A stretch of DNA of 44,204 nt from Acidobacteriaceae bacterium. GTDB lineage: Bacteria > Acidobacteriota > Terriglobia > Terriglobales > Acidobacteriaceae. Made by a program: the position numbers and the translations under genes. The stretch spans positions 1 to 44,204 of the forward strand of contig JARLFY010000040.1 of NCBI GenBank assembly GCA_031296325.1, in the 5' to 3' direction. The notes below the pieces were generated by a model. That model did no database searches. It had not been told where the DNA came from and was given only the letters and a program-made list of their open reading frames with translations. Positions 1-8,041 of the stretch are shown in pieces; the first letter of the stretch is position 1; each line of letters opens with the position of its first letter.

Positions 1-1616
1 CGCTCGACGTAGGCCTCCAGAATTGGGTCGAGAATCTCGTAGGGAGGCAGCGAGTCGGTGTCTTTTTGGTCGGGCCGCAACTCAGCCGAGGGAGGCTTGC
101 TGATCGTGTTCTGCGGAATCACCTCGCGCTCGCGATTGGCGTAACGACTCAGTGCGTAGACGCGAGTCTTCATCACATCTCCCAGCACGGCCAGCGCTCC
201 GACCATGTCTCCATAGAGAGTGCAGTAGCCGGTGGACATCTCGCTCTTGTTGCCCGTGGTCAGCACCAGGGCGCCAAACTTGTTCGATAGCGCCATCAGC
301 AGCCCGCCGCGAATGCGCGATTGTAGGTTCTCTTCGGCTAGTCCGAAGGGAGTTCCAGCAAAGAGCGGCTCCAGACTGCGCTGGTACTGCGTGAAGATGT
401 CGTGAATGGCAATCAACTCGTAGCGAATGCCGAGGTTTACCGCCAGAGAGCGCGCGTCATCGACCGAACCGGCGGACGAAAATTCGCTAGGCATTCCAAC
501 GCCGAGAACGTTCTCCGCGCCCAGCGCCTCGACCGCAATCGCGGCCACCAGCGCAGAGTCGATGCCACCCGAAAGTCCGACCAGCGCCTTCGAGAATCCG
601 CACTTGCGAACGTAGTCGCGAGTTCCAAGAACCAGTGCGGCCCAGGCCTCCGCCGTATCGACGGGATCGGATGAATCTTTGCAGGCGGGAACGCTCGTCG
701 CGCTGCCAAGCGAGTAGGGCGACTCGCCTCGCTCGGATGGAGCGGGTTTCTCTCCAGAGCTAATCTGCGAGGCCACTAATCCGTTTGTAGACGTTGCAGG
801 CGGCGCAGATTGCAAGGCTTCCGTGTCGAAGAAAATAAGGTCTTCGCGGAAGCTGGCGGCCTGCGCAATCGTCTCTCCGTCCGGGCCAAGCACGATCGAC
901 GATCCGTCGAAGAGGAGCGAGTCGTTTCCACCCACCTGATTACACATTGCGACGATGGCCCCGTGGCGGCGAGCCAGCGCGGAGAGCATCTGGCGGCGCA
1001 GCAACGGTTTGCCCCGCCAGAAGGGCGAGGCCGAAAGATTCAGAATCAGGCGCGGACGCACGGCCAGCGGATCAGGCAGAGCGAGCCACTGCTGCATCAA
1101 CTCATCGACTGGATCGACCGGGTAGAGACGGCGCGGCCAGAATCCCTTGTCGTTCCACGCATCCTCGCAGATGGTGATGGCCAGCGGCTGCCCGCCGAAT
1201 ATCGTGAGCAGTTGCTGTTTGGCGGGCTCGAAGTAGCGCTGCTCATCGAAGACATCGTAGTACGGCAGCAACATCTTCTGCTGTAGAAAGTGCGCCTCGC
1301 CGTCCGCCAGAAGCACGGCGACATTGCGTACGTGCTTCCCCTCCGAGGCGAGAGCCGGAGCGGCTGTACCGCAGAGAATCGCCGGCCCGCCGTTGGCAGT
1401 GCTGGCTGCAATCTGGCGCAGAGCCTCTCCCGCGCGGTCGAGGAAGGATCGCTTCTCCAGCAGATCGGCGGGAGGATAGCCGCAGACCGCAAGTTCGGGA
1501 AAGACGACCAGTTCGGCCCCGGCTTCGGCGGCGCGTGCGGCGTAGTCGAGAATGAGGCGCGTGTTTCCGGCAAAGTCGCCGACGGTAGGATTGATCTGGG
1601 CTAGGGCTAGCTTCAC
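1..1616 (-). CDS. nadE: Glutamine-dependent NAD(+) synthetase, 3' end cut by window
   Basis: Makes NAD from deamido-NAD, ATP and glutamine in the cytoplasm. The N-terminal part is a nitrilase-type glutaminase: a Glu in FPELAVCGYPPADLLE, a Lys in QQKMLLPYYDVFDEQR and a Cys in ITICEDAWND fit the Glu-Lys-Cys triad. The C-terminal part is the synthetase, with the PP-loop LSGGIDSALVAA and the NAD-synthetase stretch LTTGNKSEMSTGYCTLYGD. I read about 538 codons from a GTG start at 1616-1614; the stop lies outside the window, so the C terminus is missing. A linker of about 45 residues rich in Ser/Pro sits between the domains. No closely spaced neighbour is seen upstream. Several overlapping reading frames on both strands are shadows of this gene. 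Identity is confident; the start is the first plausible one and has only a weak ribosome site. Confidence 0.93.
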   Translation of the reverse strand, partial: MKLALAQINPTVGDFAGNTRLILDYAARAAEAGAELVVFPELAVCGYPPADLLEKRSFLDRAGEALRQIAASTANGGPAILCGTAAPALASEGKHVRNVAVLLADGEAHFLQQKMLLPYYDVFDEQRYFEPAKQQLLTIFGGQPLAITICEDAWNDKGFWPRRLYPVDPVDELMQQWLALPDPLAVRPRLILNLSASPFWRGKPLLRRQMLSALARRHGAIVAMCNQVGGNDSLLFDGSSIVLGPDGETIAQAASFREDLIFFDTEALQSAPPATSTNGLVASQISSGEKPAPSERGESPYSLGSATSVPACKDSSDPVDTAEAWAALVLGTRDYVRKCGFSKALVGLSGGIDSALVAAIAVEALGAENVLGVGMPSEFSSAGSVDDARSLAVNLGIRYELIAIHDIFTQYQRSLEPLFAGTPFGLAEENLQSRIRGGLLMALSNKFGALVLTTGNKSEMSTGYCTLYGDMVGALAVLGDVMKTRVYALSRYANREREVIPQNTISKPPSAELRPDQKDTDSLPPYEILDPILEAYVE

Positions 1617-1674
1617 AGTTCAAGTTTACAGCGTTTGGAGCAGTTTCATGGCCTCTCTAATGCAGCAAGATCAT

Positions 1675-1738
1675 GTCATTCTTCCCCTCGAATGAAGTGA
1701 AGGAGAAGAATCCCCATATTTTGTTTGCGCTGCTATGG
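1675..1738 (+). repeat. Dispersed GTCATTC element, copy A
   Basis: Starts GTCATTCTTCCCCTCGAATG and ends with the block GAAGAATCCCCATATTTTG followed by TTTGC. The block is nearly identical to copies at 28501 and 35236. It fills most of the gap between nadE and the sugar transferase gene, both on the minus strand, so it lies at the 3' end of the sugar transferase gene and upstream of nadE relative to neither start codon directly (the nadE start is at 1616). Confidence 0.65.
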
Positions 1739-1742
1739 CCTT

Positions 1743-3329
1743 CTATGATCCGGTTCCGCTGAAGACGACGCCAACGGTGCGAGCCAGAATCTTGAGGTCG
1801 AGCCAGAGGGTCCAGTTCTCGACGTAGGCGGTGTCGAGCGAGATGTAACTGTCGAAGGAGGGATCCTGGCGCGCCTCGACCTGCCAGAGACCGGTCATTC
1901 CGGGCAACACATCGAGCCGACGAAGGTGGGAGAGATCGTACTGTTCGACCTCGCTGGCTATCGGAGGGCGTGGGCCAACCATACTCATGTCGCCAAGCAG
2001 AACGTTGTAAAACTGCGGTAGTTCGTCGATCGAGTACTTGCGCAGGAAGCGCCCAACGCGAGTGACGCGAGGATCGTCGGTGATCTTGAAGAGGATGCCA
2101 TTGCGCTCATTCTTTTCGGAGAGACTCTGCTTCAGTTGGTCTGCGTCGGCGCACATGGTGCGGAATTTGAAGCACTTGAAGGTGCGTCCCTTGTGTCCGA
2201 TCCGGTTCGCACTATAGAAGGCCGGGCCTTTGGAATCGAGCTTGATCGCAGCAATAATCAGAAACACCAGAGGCCAGCCCAACAGGACGGCAAAGCTTGC
2301 GCCGAAGATGTCCATAGAGCGCTTGAGCAGATAAGTTCCGAGGGGCAAGTCGCGGCGATGCAGCGGGATGGTGGGAAACTGACCGATGTACTCGACCGGC
2401 GCGTTCCATGCCAGACCGTCGTAGAGATCCGGCACGACGCGCACGTCAATGCCCATGCCGCGCGCCTCTTCAACGATGCCAACGACCAGCTCTTTATCTG
2501 CTGGAACCGAGAAGAAAATTTCGTCAACGAACAGGGAGCGAGCCAGCGAGAGACAGTTGCGCACGTCTCCGATGACATCGGCATCCCCCAATTCGGCCTC
2601 GTGCTCGGTGAGCGCGACAAAGCCCTTGAAGCGGAAGCCTAAATGACGCAGGCTCAACAGATGGTTGCGCAGTGCGTGAGCGACGCGGCCTGCGCCGACG
2701 ATCATCACGTTACGCGTCTCCAGCCCTTTGCGATAGCGACTGTAGACCACCTTGCGCCAGATCGCTCGCCGTATGCATACAAGAATCGCGGTGAAGCATA
2801 CCATCAACACCACAACGATACGCGAGACCATTTCGGCGCGCGTCAGGTACATTGTGCCGCAGAGCAGAAGGCCGGAGGTCAGCACGGATTGCACCGCCAT
2901 GCGCTGTTCGTGCAGACCGCTTCGGTTGTGAACAAAGCCGTATAGACCGTGGGAGCGCGCAATCAGAATCAGCAACAGAGCAAACCATGCGACATAGGCC
3001 AGCAGAATCGGCGGAGTGGCGTGAAAGGTAAAGCGGAGTAGCGATGTTCCGCGTAGGTTACCGGGCTGCATGACTCGAAAACACATAGCCATCATCGCGG
3101 CAACCGCCACCGTCAAAAGATCAATCGTAGCCATAATGAGGCTAGCAACTGAGGGGCGGTGAAAGAGGCCAACACGCACCGAGGATGCCTTGCCCGTCAT
3201 AAATTGGTCTCGGCTTGTCGCAACCACAGATTCCTGATAATCCAGTAGGGCCATAGGGAGTAGTTTTCTCGATTCAATCTGCGCATCTTTGTGCGCTCGA
3301 TAATATCCCTGTCTAAAGTATCCAGTCAC
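1743..3329 (-). CDS. Exopolysaccharide polyprenyl glycosylphosphotransferase (WcaJ/CpsE-like)
   Basis: Transfers a sugar phosphate from a nucleotide sugar to undecaprenyl phosphate in the inner membrane, the first step of exopolysaccharide assembly. Four hydrophobic segments lie at about residues 58-85, 103-130, 146-161 and 167-185, followed by a nucleotide-binding-like middle domain (RNVMIVGAGRVAHALRNH, about 205) and the bacterial sugar transferase domain at 336-528, which starts KRSMDIFGASFAVLL and contains FKFRTM, the SIDELPQFYNVLLGDMSMVG stretch and GPRPP, hallmarks of the family. Length 528 residues is usual for WcaJ-like proteins. The start taken is GTG at 3329; an ATG at 3254 (MALLDYQES) is equally possible and would leave a longer leader. 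No other polysaccharide genes adjoin, so it stands alone. The sugar used cannot be told from the sequence. Confidence 0.9.
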   Translation of the reverse strand: MTGYFRQGYYRAHKDAQIESRKLLPMALLDYQESVVATSRDQFMTGKASSVRVGLFHRPSVASLIMATIDLLTVAVAAMMAMCFRVMQPGNLRGTSLLRFTFHATPPILLAYVAWFALLLILIARSHGLYGFVHNRSGLHEQRMAVQSVLTSGLLLCGTMYLTRAEMVSRIVVVLMVCFTAILVCIRRAIWRKVVYSRYRKGLETRNVMIVGAGRVAHALRNHLLSLRHLGFRFKGFVALTEHEAELGDADVIGDVRNCLSLARSLFVDEIFFSVPADKELVVGIVEEARGMGIDVRVVPDLYDGLAWNAPVEYIGQFPTIPLHRRDLPLGTYLLKRSMDIFGASFAVLLGWPLVFLIIAAIKLDSKGPAFYSANRIGHKGRTFKCFKFRTMCADADQLKQSLSEKNERNGILFKITDDPRVTRVGRFLRKYSIDELPQFYNVLLGDMSMVGPRPPIASEVEQYDLSHLRRLDVLPGMTGLWQVEARQDPSFDSYISLDTAYVENWTLWLDLKILARTVGVVFSGTGS

Positions 3330-3349
3330 GCTGAGTGAGAATGTTTCTC

Positions 3350-3355
3350 ATTATA
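3350..3355 (-). promoter_or_regulatory. Possible -10 box of the sugar transferase gene
   Basis: On the minus strand this reads TATAAT, a perfect sigma-70 -10 box, 21 bases before the GTG start and about 96 before the ATG alternative. No good TTGACA-like box sits 16-18 bases upstream, so support is moderate at best. If real, the GTG start would have a leader of only about 14 bases, which slightly favours the ATG at 3254. Confidence 0.35.
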
Positions 3356-3413
3356 GATAATTAAAAAACAGTGGCTAGACTGTAGCAATCTGAAACAGAG
3401 CACAGACTACACC

Positions 3414-3447
3414 ATTGCGTCTACAACTATATAGTTGTAGACGCAAT
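3414..3447. promoter_or_regulatory. 34-bp perfect palindrome
   Basis: Two 17-base arms (ATTGCGTCTACAACTAT and its exact reverse complement) meet with no spacer. It lies between the end of cysH and the start of the sugar transferase gene. There is no U-tract on either side, so it is not a standard terminator. It is AT-rich in the centre (TATATA), unlike the GC-rich neighbourhood. An operator for a dimeric regulator, or a cruciform or hairpin acting on the downstream gene, would fit. Function is unproven. Confidence 0.75.
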
Positions 3448-3530
3448 TTAATGCAATAAAGCCTGCCGCCAACTCCCTGCGGGTTTCAGATGGCGAGAAG
3501 ATTTGCCTCAAATAGCTGTTTCTTTAGATT

Positions 3531-4229
3531 TTACTTGATTTTTTCGGAAAAGGTGTGAATTCCGCACTCCAGCTTCTTGCCGCCCCAGCGTCCTGCGCGC
3601 GGATTCGCCGGATCGTCGGGAATCGCCGTACAGGGTTCGCAGCCGATACTGGTGTACCCACGTGCATACAACTCCAGTCTGGGAATCGCGTGAGCCTCGG
3701 CGTACACATCAACCTGCGCCATCGTCCAGTCGGCCAACACGCTGATCTTCTTCATCTGCTTGCCGGTCGGGGTCTTGTGATCTTCAACCTTCTTGAGTCC
3801 TGCGCGGGTCGGAGACTGCTCCCGTCGCAGCCCGGTGAACCACCAATCAAACGGCTCCAGCGAGCGCATCAGCGGCTCAACCTTGCGAATCTTGCAGCAC
3901 TCAGTCGGCTGAACGATATACAGCAACCCAAAGTTTGCCTCATGCTCTTTGACCGTCGTCAGCGGCAGCGCGTTGATCAGATTCAAATTCCACGCCTTCG
4001 CCATCTGGTCGCGATAGGCCAGCAACTCCTTGAAATGATAGCCCGTCTCCAGAAAAATCACGGGAACATTGGGCAGATGCTGGCGCAGCATGTGCAGCAC
4101 CACCATGTCCTCGGTCTGAAAGCTGCTGGTCAGGCAGACGGGCGCTCCCGCCGCCTCACGCACCACCTGAGCGACCACCCCCTCCGCCGTCATCGCCTCG
4201 TAATCTGTTTCTGCATTTGTCGCACTCAT
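3531..4229 (-). CDS. cysH: Thioredoxin-dependent adenylylsulfate (APS) reductase
   Basis: Reduces activated sulfate to sulfite in assimilatory sulfate reduction. The 232-residue protein has the PP-loop-like start (VCLTSSFQTEDMVVLHML, about 31-48), the core FTGLRREQSPTR (131-142) and the C-terminal ECGIHTF with catalytic Cys222. It also has Cys111-Cys112 (TECCKIRKVEPL) and Cys197/Cys200 (GCEPC). In this family those four cysteines bind a [4Fe-4S] cluster and mark APS reductases as opposed to the cluster-free PAPS reductases. APS is therefore the likely substrate, and no APS kinase should be needed. The start ATG overlaps the cysN stop by four bases (ATGA), which suggests translational coupling; the order on the minus strand is cysD, cysN, cysH. 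Confidence 0.93.
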   Translation of the reverse strand: MSATNAETDYEAMTAEGVVAQVVREAAGAPVCLTSSFQTEDMVVLHMLRQHLPNVPVIFLETGYHFKELLAYRDQMAKAWNLNLINALPLTTVKEHEANFGLLYIVQPTECCKIRKVEPLMRSLEPFDWWFTGLRREQSPTRAGLKKVEDHKTPTGKQMKKISVLADWTMAQVDVYAEAHAIPRLELYARGYTSIGCEPCTAIPDDPANPRAGRWGGKKLECGIHTFSEKIK

Positions 4230-5887
4230 CGTTGCTCCGTCAGACTGTTTAGAATCGCCTCATCGTCCGTCCCATCTTCCACGCGCACGGCTCTTGGCGC
4301 AAAACTCTCAATCGCAGCAAGAGCCTCCGCCGTCAGCTTGCGCGACGAGATTGCAATGACTCCCGCCAGATCCAGCGCGCGAACCACCGCCGTCACAGCC
4401 GAGTCGGGAATCAGAGCGTCGTCGATGACCACAGCCCGTTCGCCGCACGATCCCAGCGCATCCTGCACCCGCTCGGCCAGATCGGCCCGTCCCGGCAGCA
4501 GAACCAACGCAGGCCGCCGCGTCTCGCCCGTCGAGGTATCCGCAATTGGCGCAACGATCATCGCCGCGCCCACCGTCGCGTTGCTCAGTGCGTCGATCAG
4601 AATCAGCGAACCCGTCCAGCGGCAGGCCTTGTAGCTATCGAAGAAGAGCGGAAGATTGGTCTCAAACTCCACCTCGGCGATCTCGTTCATTGCAATCGCA
4701 TCGGATGGACCATGCTCCAGCGAGTTCACGTCCACGCGATAGTCGATCTTGCGCACCGTCGCCCGCACCGTGCGCGTCGTGTGCTTGGCGATGTACGTCC
4801 GCCCGACGACCAGCGGTTCCTCGTGCATCCATACCACCATGGCGCGAAAGCGATTGCTCACGTCGGGCAGCGCGGCTGCGTCGGAGTTCGCCTCCACCAG
4901 CATCTCGCCGCGGCTCAGGTCGATCTCGTCGGCCAACTCCACTGTAACGCTCTGCGGATAAGACGCCGCAGCAAGGTCGCCGTCATACGTCACAATCCGC
5001 CGCACCGTCGACTCGCGCCGCGAGGGCAGAGCCATCACGCGGTCGCCTGCGCGCAGCGTTCCCCGCGCCACCTGTCCGGCAAATCCGCGAAAGTTGGCAT
5101 CGGGCCGCAGCACAAGCTGCACCGGAAAGCGCATTGGCCCAGCCGTCTCGGCCCGCGCCAACGGCACCGTCTCCAGATACTCCAGCAGCGTTGGCCCGGA
5201 GTACCACGGCATCCGCGCGCTCGGGGTCACGACGTTGTCGCCCTCCAGCGCACTGACCGGAATCATCTCCACGCCCTCCAGCCCAAGCTGCGCGCACAGC
5301 GCCTCGAACTCACGTCGAATCGCGGTGAAGGACGCCTCGGAGTAGTCAACGATGTCCATCTTGTTGACCGCCGCAACCACATGCGGAATCCCCAACAGCG
5401 ATGCGATGTAGGTGTGCCGACGCGACTGCGGCAGCAGACCACCCGCTTTGGCAAAGGCCTTGGCGTCGATCAGAATAATCGCGACGTCGGCGGTCGAGGC
5501 TCCGGTCGCCATGTTGCGCGTGTACTGCTCGTGGCCCGGCGTGTCGGCGATGATGAACTTGCGCCGCGCAGTGGAGAAGTAACGATAGGCCACGTCGATC
5601 GTGATTCCCTGCTCGCGCTCGGCCTTCAGGCCATCGGTCAGCAGCGAGAAGTCCACATGCCCATTGGCCGCGCGATTCACGCGACTCTTCTGCACCGCCG
5701 CAAGCTGATCCTCGTAGACGCTCTTGGTGTCGTGCAGTAGCCGCCCGATCAGCGTCGATTTGCCGTCGTCCACGCTTCCTGCCGTGGTGAAGCGCAGCAT
5801 CTCCTGCTCCAGATGCGCCTCCAGAAACGCCTCAAACGTTCGCGTCACGCCACTCTCTTCCGTCGCCGTTGTAACCGATGTGCTCAC
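4226..5887 (-). CDS. cysN: Sulfate adenylyltransferase large (GTPase) subunit with extra C-terminal domain
   Basis: GTP-hydrolysing subunit of ATP sulfurylase, which with CysD makes APS from sulfate and ATP. The G-domain motifs are all present: GSVDDGKST (37-45), ADTPGHEQYTRNM (114-126) and NKMD (175-178), followed by two EF-Tu-like beta-barrel domains to about residue 445. The protein is 553 residues, longer than plain CysN (about 475). The extra 108 residues (446-553) are not a working APS kinase: where CysNC fusions carry GLSGAGKS-type P-loop this protein has VLLPGRADLAER. Alternating strand and helix patterns (RAVVIDDALIPDSA, LDLAGVIAISS) could be a decayed APS-kinase fold, which is my inference. 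This fits the APS-type CysH next to it. The start at 5887 is an in-frame GTG/ATG-type start with upstream GG-rich bases; it is not certain. Confidence 0.93.
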   Translation of the reverse strand: MSTSVTTATEESGVTRTFEAFLEAHLEQEMLRFTTAGSVDDGKSTLIGRLLHDTKSVYEDQLAAVQKSRVNRAANGHVDFSLLTDGLKAEREQGITIDVAYRYFSTARRKFIIADTPGHEQYTRNMATGASTADVAIILIDAKAFAKAGGLLPQSRRHTYIASLLGIPHVVAAVNKMDIVDYSEASFTAIRREFEALCAQLGLEGVEMIPVSALEGDNVVTPSARMPWYSGPTLLEYLETVPLARAETAGPMRFPVQLVLRPDANFRGFAGQVARGTLRAGDRVMALPSRRESTVRRIVTYDGDLAAASYPQSVTVELADEIDLSRGEMLVEANSDAAALPDVSNRFRAMVVWMHEEPLVVGRTYIAKHTTRTVRATVRKIDYRVDVNSLEHGPSDAIAMNEIAEVEFETNLPLFFDSYKACRWTGSLILIDALSNATVGAAMIVAPIADTSTGETRRPALVLLPGRADLAERVQDALGSCGERAVVIDDALIPDSAVTAVVRALDLAGVIAISSRKLTAEALAAIESFAPRAVRVEDGTDDEAILNSLTEQR

Positions 5888-5913
5888 TGGAAAACCTCTG
5901 CCATCTCAAAAGT

Positions 5914-5974
5914 TGTCATTCTGAATGAAGGGAACAAAATACTCTCCGTATCCTGCTCATTATGGAATGACAAA
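5914..5974. repeat. Dispersed GTCATTC element, copy B (inverted ends)
   Basis: Begins TTGTCATTCTGAATGAAGGG and ends GGAATGACAA, so the family head occurs at both ends in opposite orientation. It sits in the 217-bp gap between cysD and cysN, which are otherwise co-directional, so the element may separate or link their transcripts. Confidence 0.55.
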
Positions 5975-6014
5975 TTTGCTCTAGTGCAATTAATAAATAG
6001 ATCCACCTTTAGTC

Positions 6015-6056
6015 TTATCCGCGTTTATCGGTGCTTCTATCCGCGTCATCCGTGTT
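6015..6056 (+). repeat. ATCCGCGT-type degenerate direct repeat
   Basis: The stretch contains TATCCGCGTTTATCGGTG followed by TATCCGCGTCATCCGTGTT, two or three imperfect copies of an ATCCGYGTYNATCSGTG unit. Similar units are scattered between genes in several environmental phyla, as far as I recall. It has no reading frame and lies next to copy B in the cysD-cysN gap. Confidence 0.45.
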
Positions 6057-6104
6057 AAGCCGTGTGCTCTCCCAAGGCGCCCCCGCTAATTCAGGGATGC
6101 CTTC

Positions 6105-7049
6105 CTAGAAGTATCCCTCTCGCTTCTTCACCTCCATCGAACCCTCTTCATCGTGGTCGATGGCGCGGTTTTCTCGCTCGCTGCGACGAAACGTAATCAA
6201 CTCTTCGATAATCTTCGGCAGCGTGTCTGCCTCACTGCGCATGGCTCCGGTGCAGGGCAGGCAGCCCAGCGAACGCATCCGCACCTTGATCTGCTCGACC
6301 TTCTCGCCGGGGAAAAGCTGCATCCCCTCATGCACCAGCGTCATTGCTCCGCCACGCATTACGATGGGACGCGTCTTGGCGAAGTACAGCGGTACAATCG
6401 GAATCTTCTCGGCGTAGAGGTAGAGCCACACGTCCAGTTCCGTCCAGTTCGACAGCGGAAAGACGCGGATGCTCTCGCCCTTGCGCAGACGCGAGTTATA
6501 CAGGCTCCACAGCTCCGGCCGCTGATTCTTCGGATCCCACTGCCCTGCCGCGTCGCGGAAGGAGTACACGCGCTCCTTGGCACGACTCTTCTCCTCGTCG
6601 CGGCGCGCTCCGCCGAAGGCCGCGTCGAAGCCGCCCTCTTCCAGCGCATCCAGCAGACTGCGCGTCTTCAGCAGCCCGCAGCAGTTCTGCGTTCCCAGTT
6701 TGTACGGACTCGCGCCCGCCGCAATCGCCTCTTCGTTGCGATGCACCAGCAACTTCGCGCCAATCTCGCGCGTGTACTCGTCGCGAAATGTAATCATCTC
6801 GGGAAATTTGTAGCTCGTATCCACATGCAGCAGAGGAAACGGAATCTTCCCTGGATAGAACGCCTTCTGCGCCAGACGCAGCATCACCGACGAGTCCTTG
6901 CCGATCGAGTACAGCATGACTGGCCGCGCGAACTCCGCCACCGCCTCGCGCAGGATCGTGATGCTCTCGGCCTCCAGCGCCTGTAAGTGGTTCAGCCGCG
7001 CTGCATGAATCTCGTTAATATCGGGTTCTGTCGCTGTCAGCGTCGTCAT
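6105..7049 (-). CDS. cysD: Sulfate adenylyltransferase small subunit
   Basis: Catalytic ATP-sulfurylase subunit that forms APS together with CysN. The 314 residues match the usual CysD length (about 300). The PP-loop is [13 protein letters not shown] (47-59), with [32 protein letters not shown] split across 20-residue-plus conserved stretch near 150-170, the arginine-rich segment [20 protein letters not shown] and the C-terminal CLPCTGA. It is the first gene of the cys set on the minus strand; cysN begins 217 bases downstream, and the gap holds repeats. A GGAGA box lies 11 bases before the ATG. The putative promoter region is 7050-7140, where I found no convincing -35/-10 pair. Confidence 0.94.
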   Translation of the reverse strand: MTTLTATEPDINEIHAARLNHLQALEAESITILREAVAEFARPVMLYSIGKDSSVMLRLAQKAFYPGKIPFPLLHVDTSYKFPEMITFRDEYTREIGAKLLVHRNEEAIAAGASPYKLGTQNCCGLLKTRSLLDALEEGGFDAAFGGARRDEEKSRAKERVYSFRDAAGQWDPKNQRPELWSLYNSRLRKGESIRVFPLSNWTELDVWLYLYAEKIPIVPLYFAKTRPIVMRGGAMTLVHEGMQLFPGEKVEQIKVRMRSLGCLPCTGAMRSEADTLPKIIEELITFRRSERENRAIDHDEEGSMEVKKREGYF

Positions 7050-7372
7050 CGAGGTAGGTTCTCCATTGCATCCACGTCATCGCGTACTACAGATACAGAT
7101 GCAGGCCGCAATCGTCAGGAATCAAAAGTTTAAATTGTAGGGGGGAGTTAGAAGAGCGAGTCTGCTAGCGCCGACAGCGGTTGCCGGAGGTCATCCGACA
7201 ATAATTCACGCGCATTCGACAGAGACTCGTCATGGCTCAATTATATCCACTGCTATAGCGCACTGCAACGCGCACACAACACCGAATCTCTGCTAAACTA
7301 CTCAAGTTGGCACAACAGACCAGCGCGCCTCGCGGTTCGCAGGTTGTACCGATACCCACTCAGTATCACGTT
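7050..7372. other. Intergenic region between divergent cysD and tRNA-Pro
   Basis: No reading frame of note. It must hold the cysD promoter (minus) and the tRNA promoter (plus). A TGC-TAAACT sequence at 7291-7299 resembles an extended -10 box for the tRNA, 74 bases before its first base, with no good -35. I saw no riboswitch-like structure for the cys genes. Confidence 0.4.
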
Positions 7373-7449
<77 letters not shown>

Positions 7450-7507
7450 TTTATTCTGAGTGCAGAGTACGGCATCCTCCCCCGGATGCTGGAGCATTTC
7501 CTCTATA

Positions 7508-8041
7508 TCAGGATAGATTCTCTAGCGGTTTCAGCCCGAGCATGGTCTTCGGAGCCGCTCGCAAACCTAGAACCTGAAAGTCCTTCAGCTTATTCTTCAA
7601 CACATAGATCAGCCAGTTGTTCCCCTCGGGATCGGTCGGCGACATATAGAATCCTGAGTTGACGACATAGCTCTGGGTATTGTGAATCAGTCCCTCGATC
7701 ACCTCGCCATCCGCAAACGTCGCGCGCACCCACAGACACTCCTGCGTTGGCAGATGGTCGTGAAAGCGCAGGTCGTCATGCCACTTTCCATCGAACGACT
7801 TCACAAAGAAGATCGCCTTGACGCCCTCAAGCGAGACCTCTTCGGCGTGATCCGTTCCCAGCGGTCGAATCACCGTCGTCGCAAGCCCTGTGCCGAGTCC
7901 CTCAACGGCGAGCCATTGTCCTCTCTCGGCGTGGCCTTTTATCGTGCGCCCACCGAACTGGAGCACCACCATGACCAGATCCGCGTCCCCATTGCCTGCG
8001 GCAACATCCCGATAGCCCACTACGGCATTGCTATTGCTCAT
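7508..8041 (-). CDS. Conserved hypothetical protein, overlaps sigma-54 activator
   Basis: 177 residues, no signal peptide or membrane segment. It has two similar-looking halves: [16 protein letters not shown] (about 29-44) leading to [17 protein letters not shown], and [16 protein letters not shown] leading to [19 protein letters not shown] and a final [10 protein letters not shown]. The pattern of short DGR/DGE..[IL].G strands followed by KA[IV]FFV.[SD]F.G is shared by small acidobacterial proteins often annotated as DUF6982-like; I am only moderately sure of that name. Its ATG overlaps the end of the upstream activator gene by 11 bases, so the two are very likely translated together and may act together. 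Function unknown. Confidence 0.8.
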   Translation of the reverse strand: MSNSNAVVGYRDVAAGNGDADLVMVVLQFGGRTIKGHAERGQWLAVEGLGTGLATTVIRPLGTDHAEEVSLEGVKAIFFVKSFDGKWHDDLRFHDHLPTQECLWVRATFADGEVIEGLIHNTQSYVVNSGFYMSPTDPEGNNWLIYVLKNKLKDFQVLGLRAAPKTMLGLKPLENLS

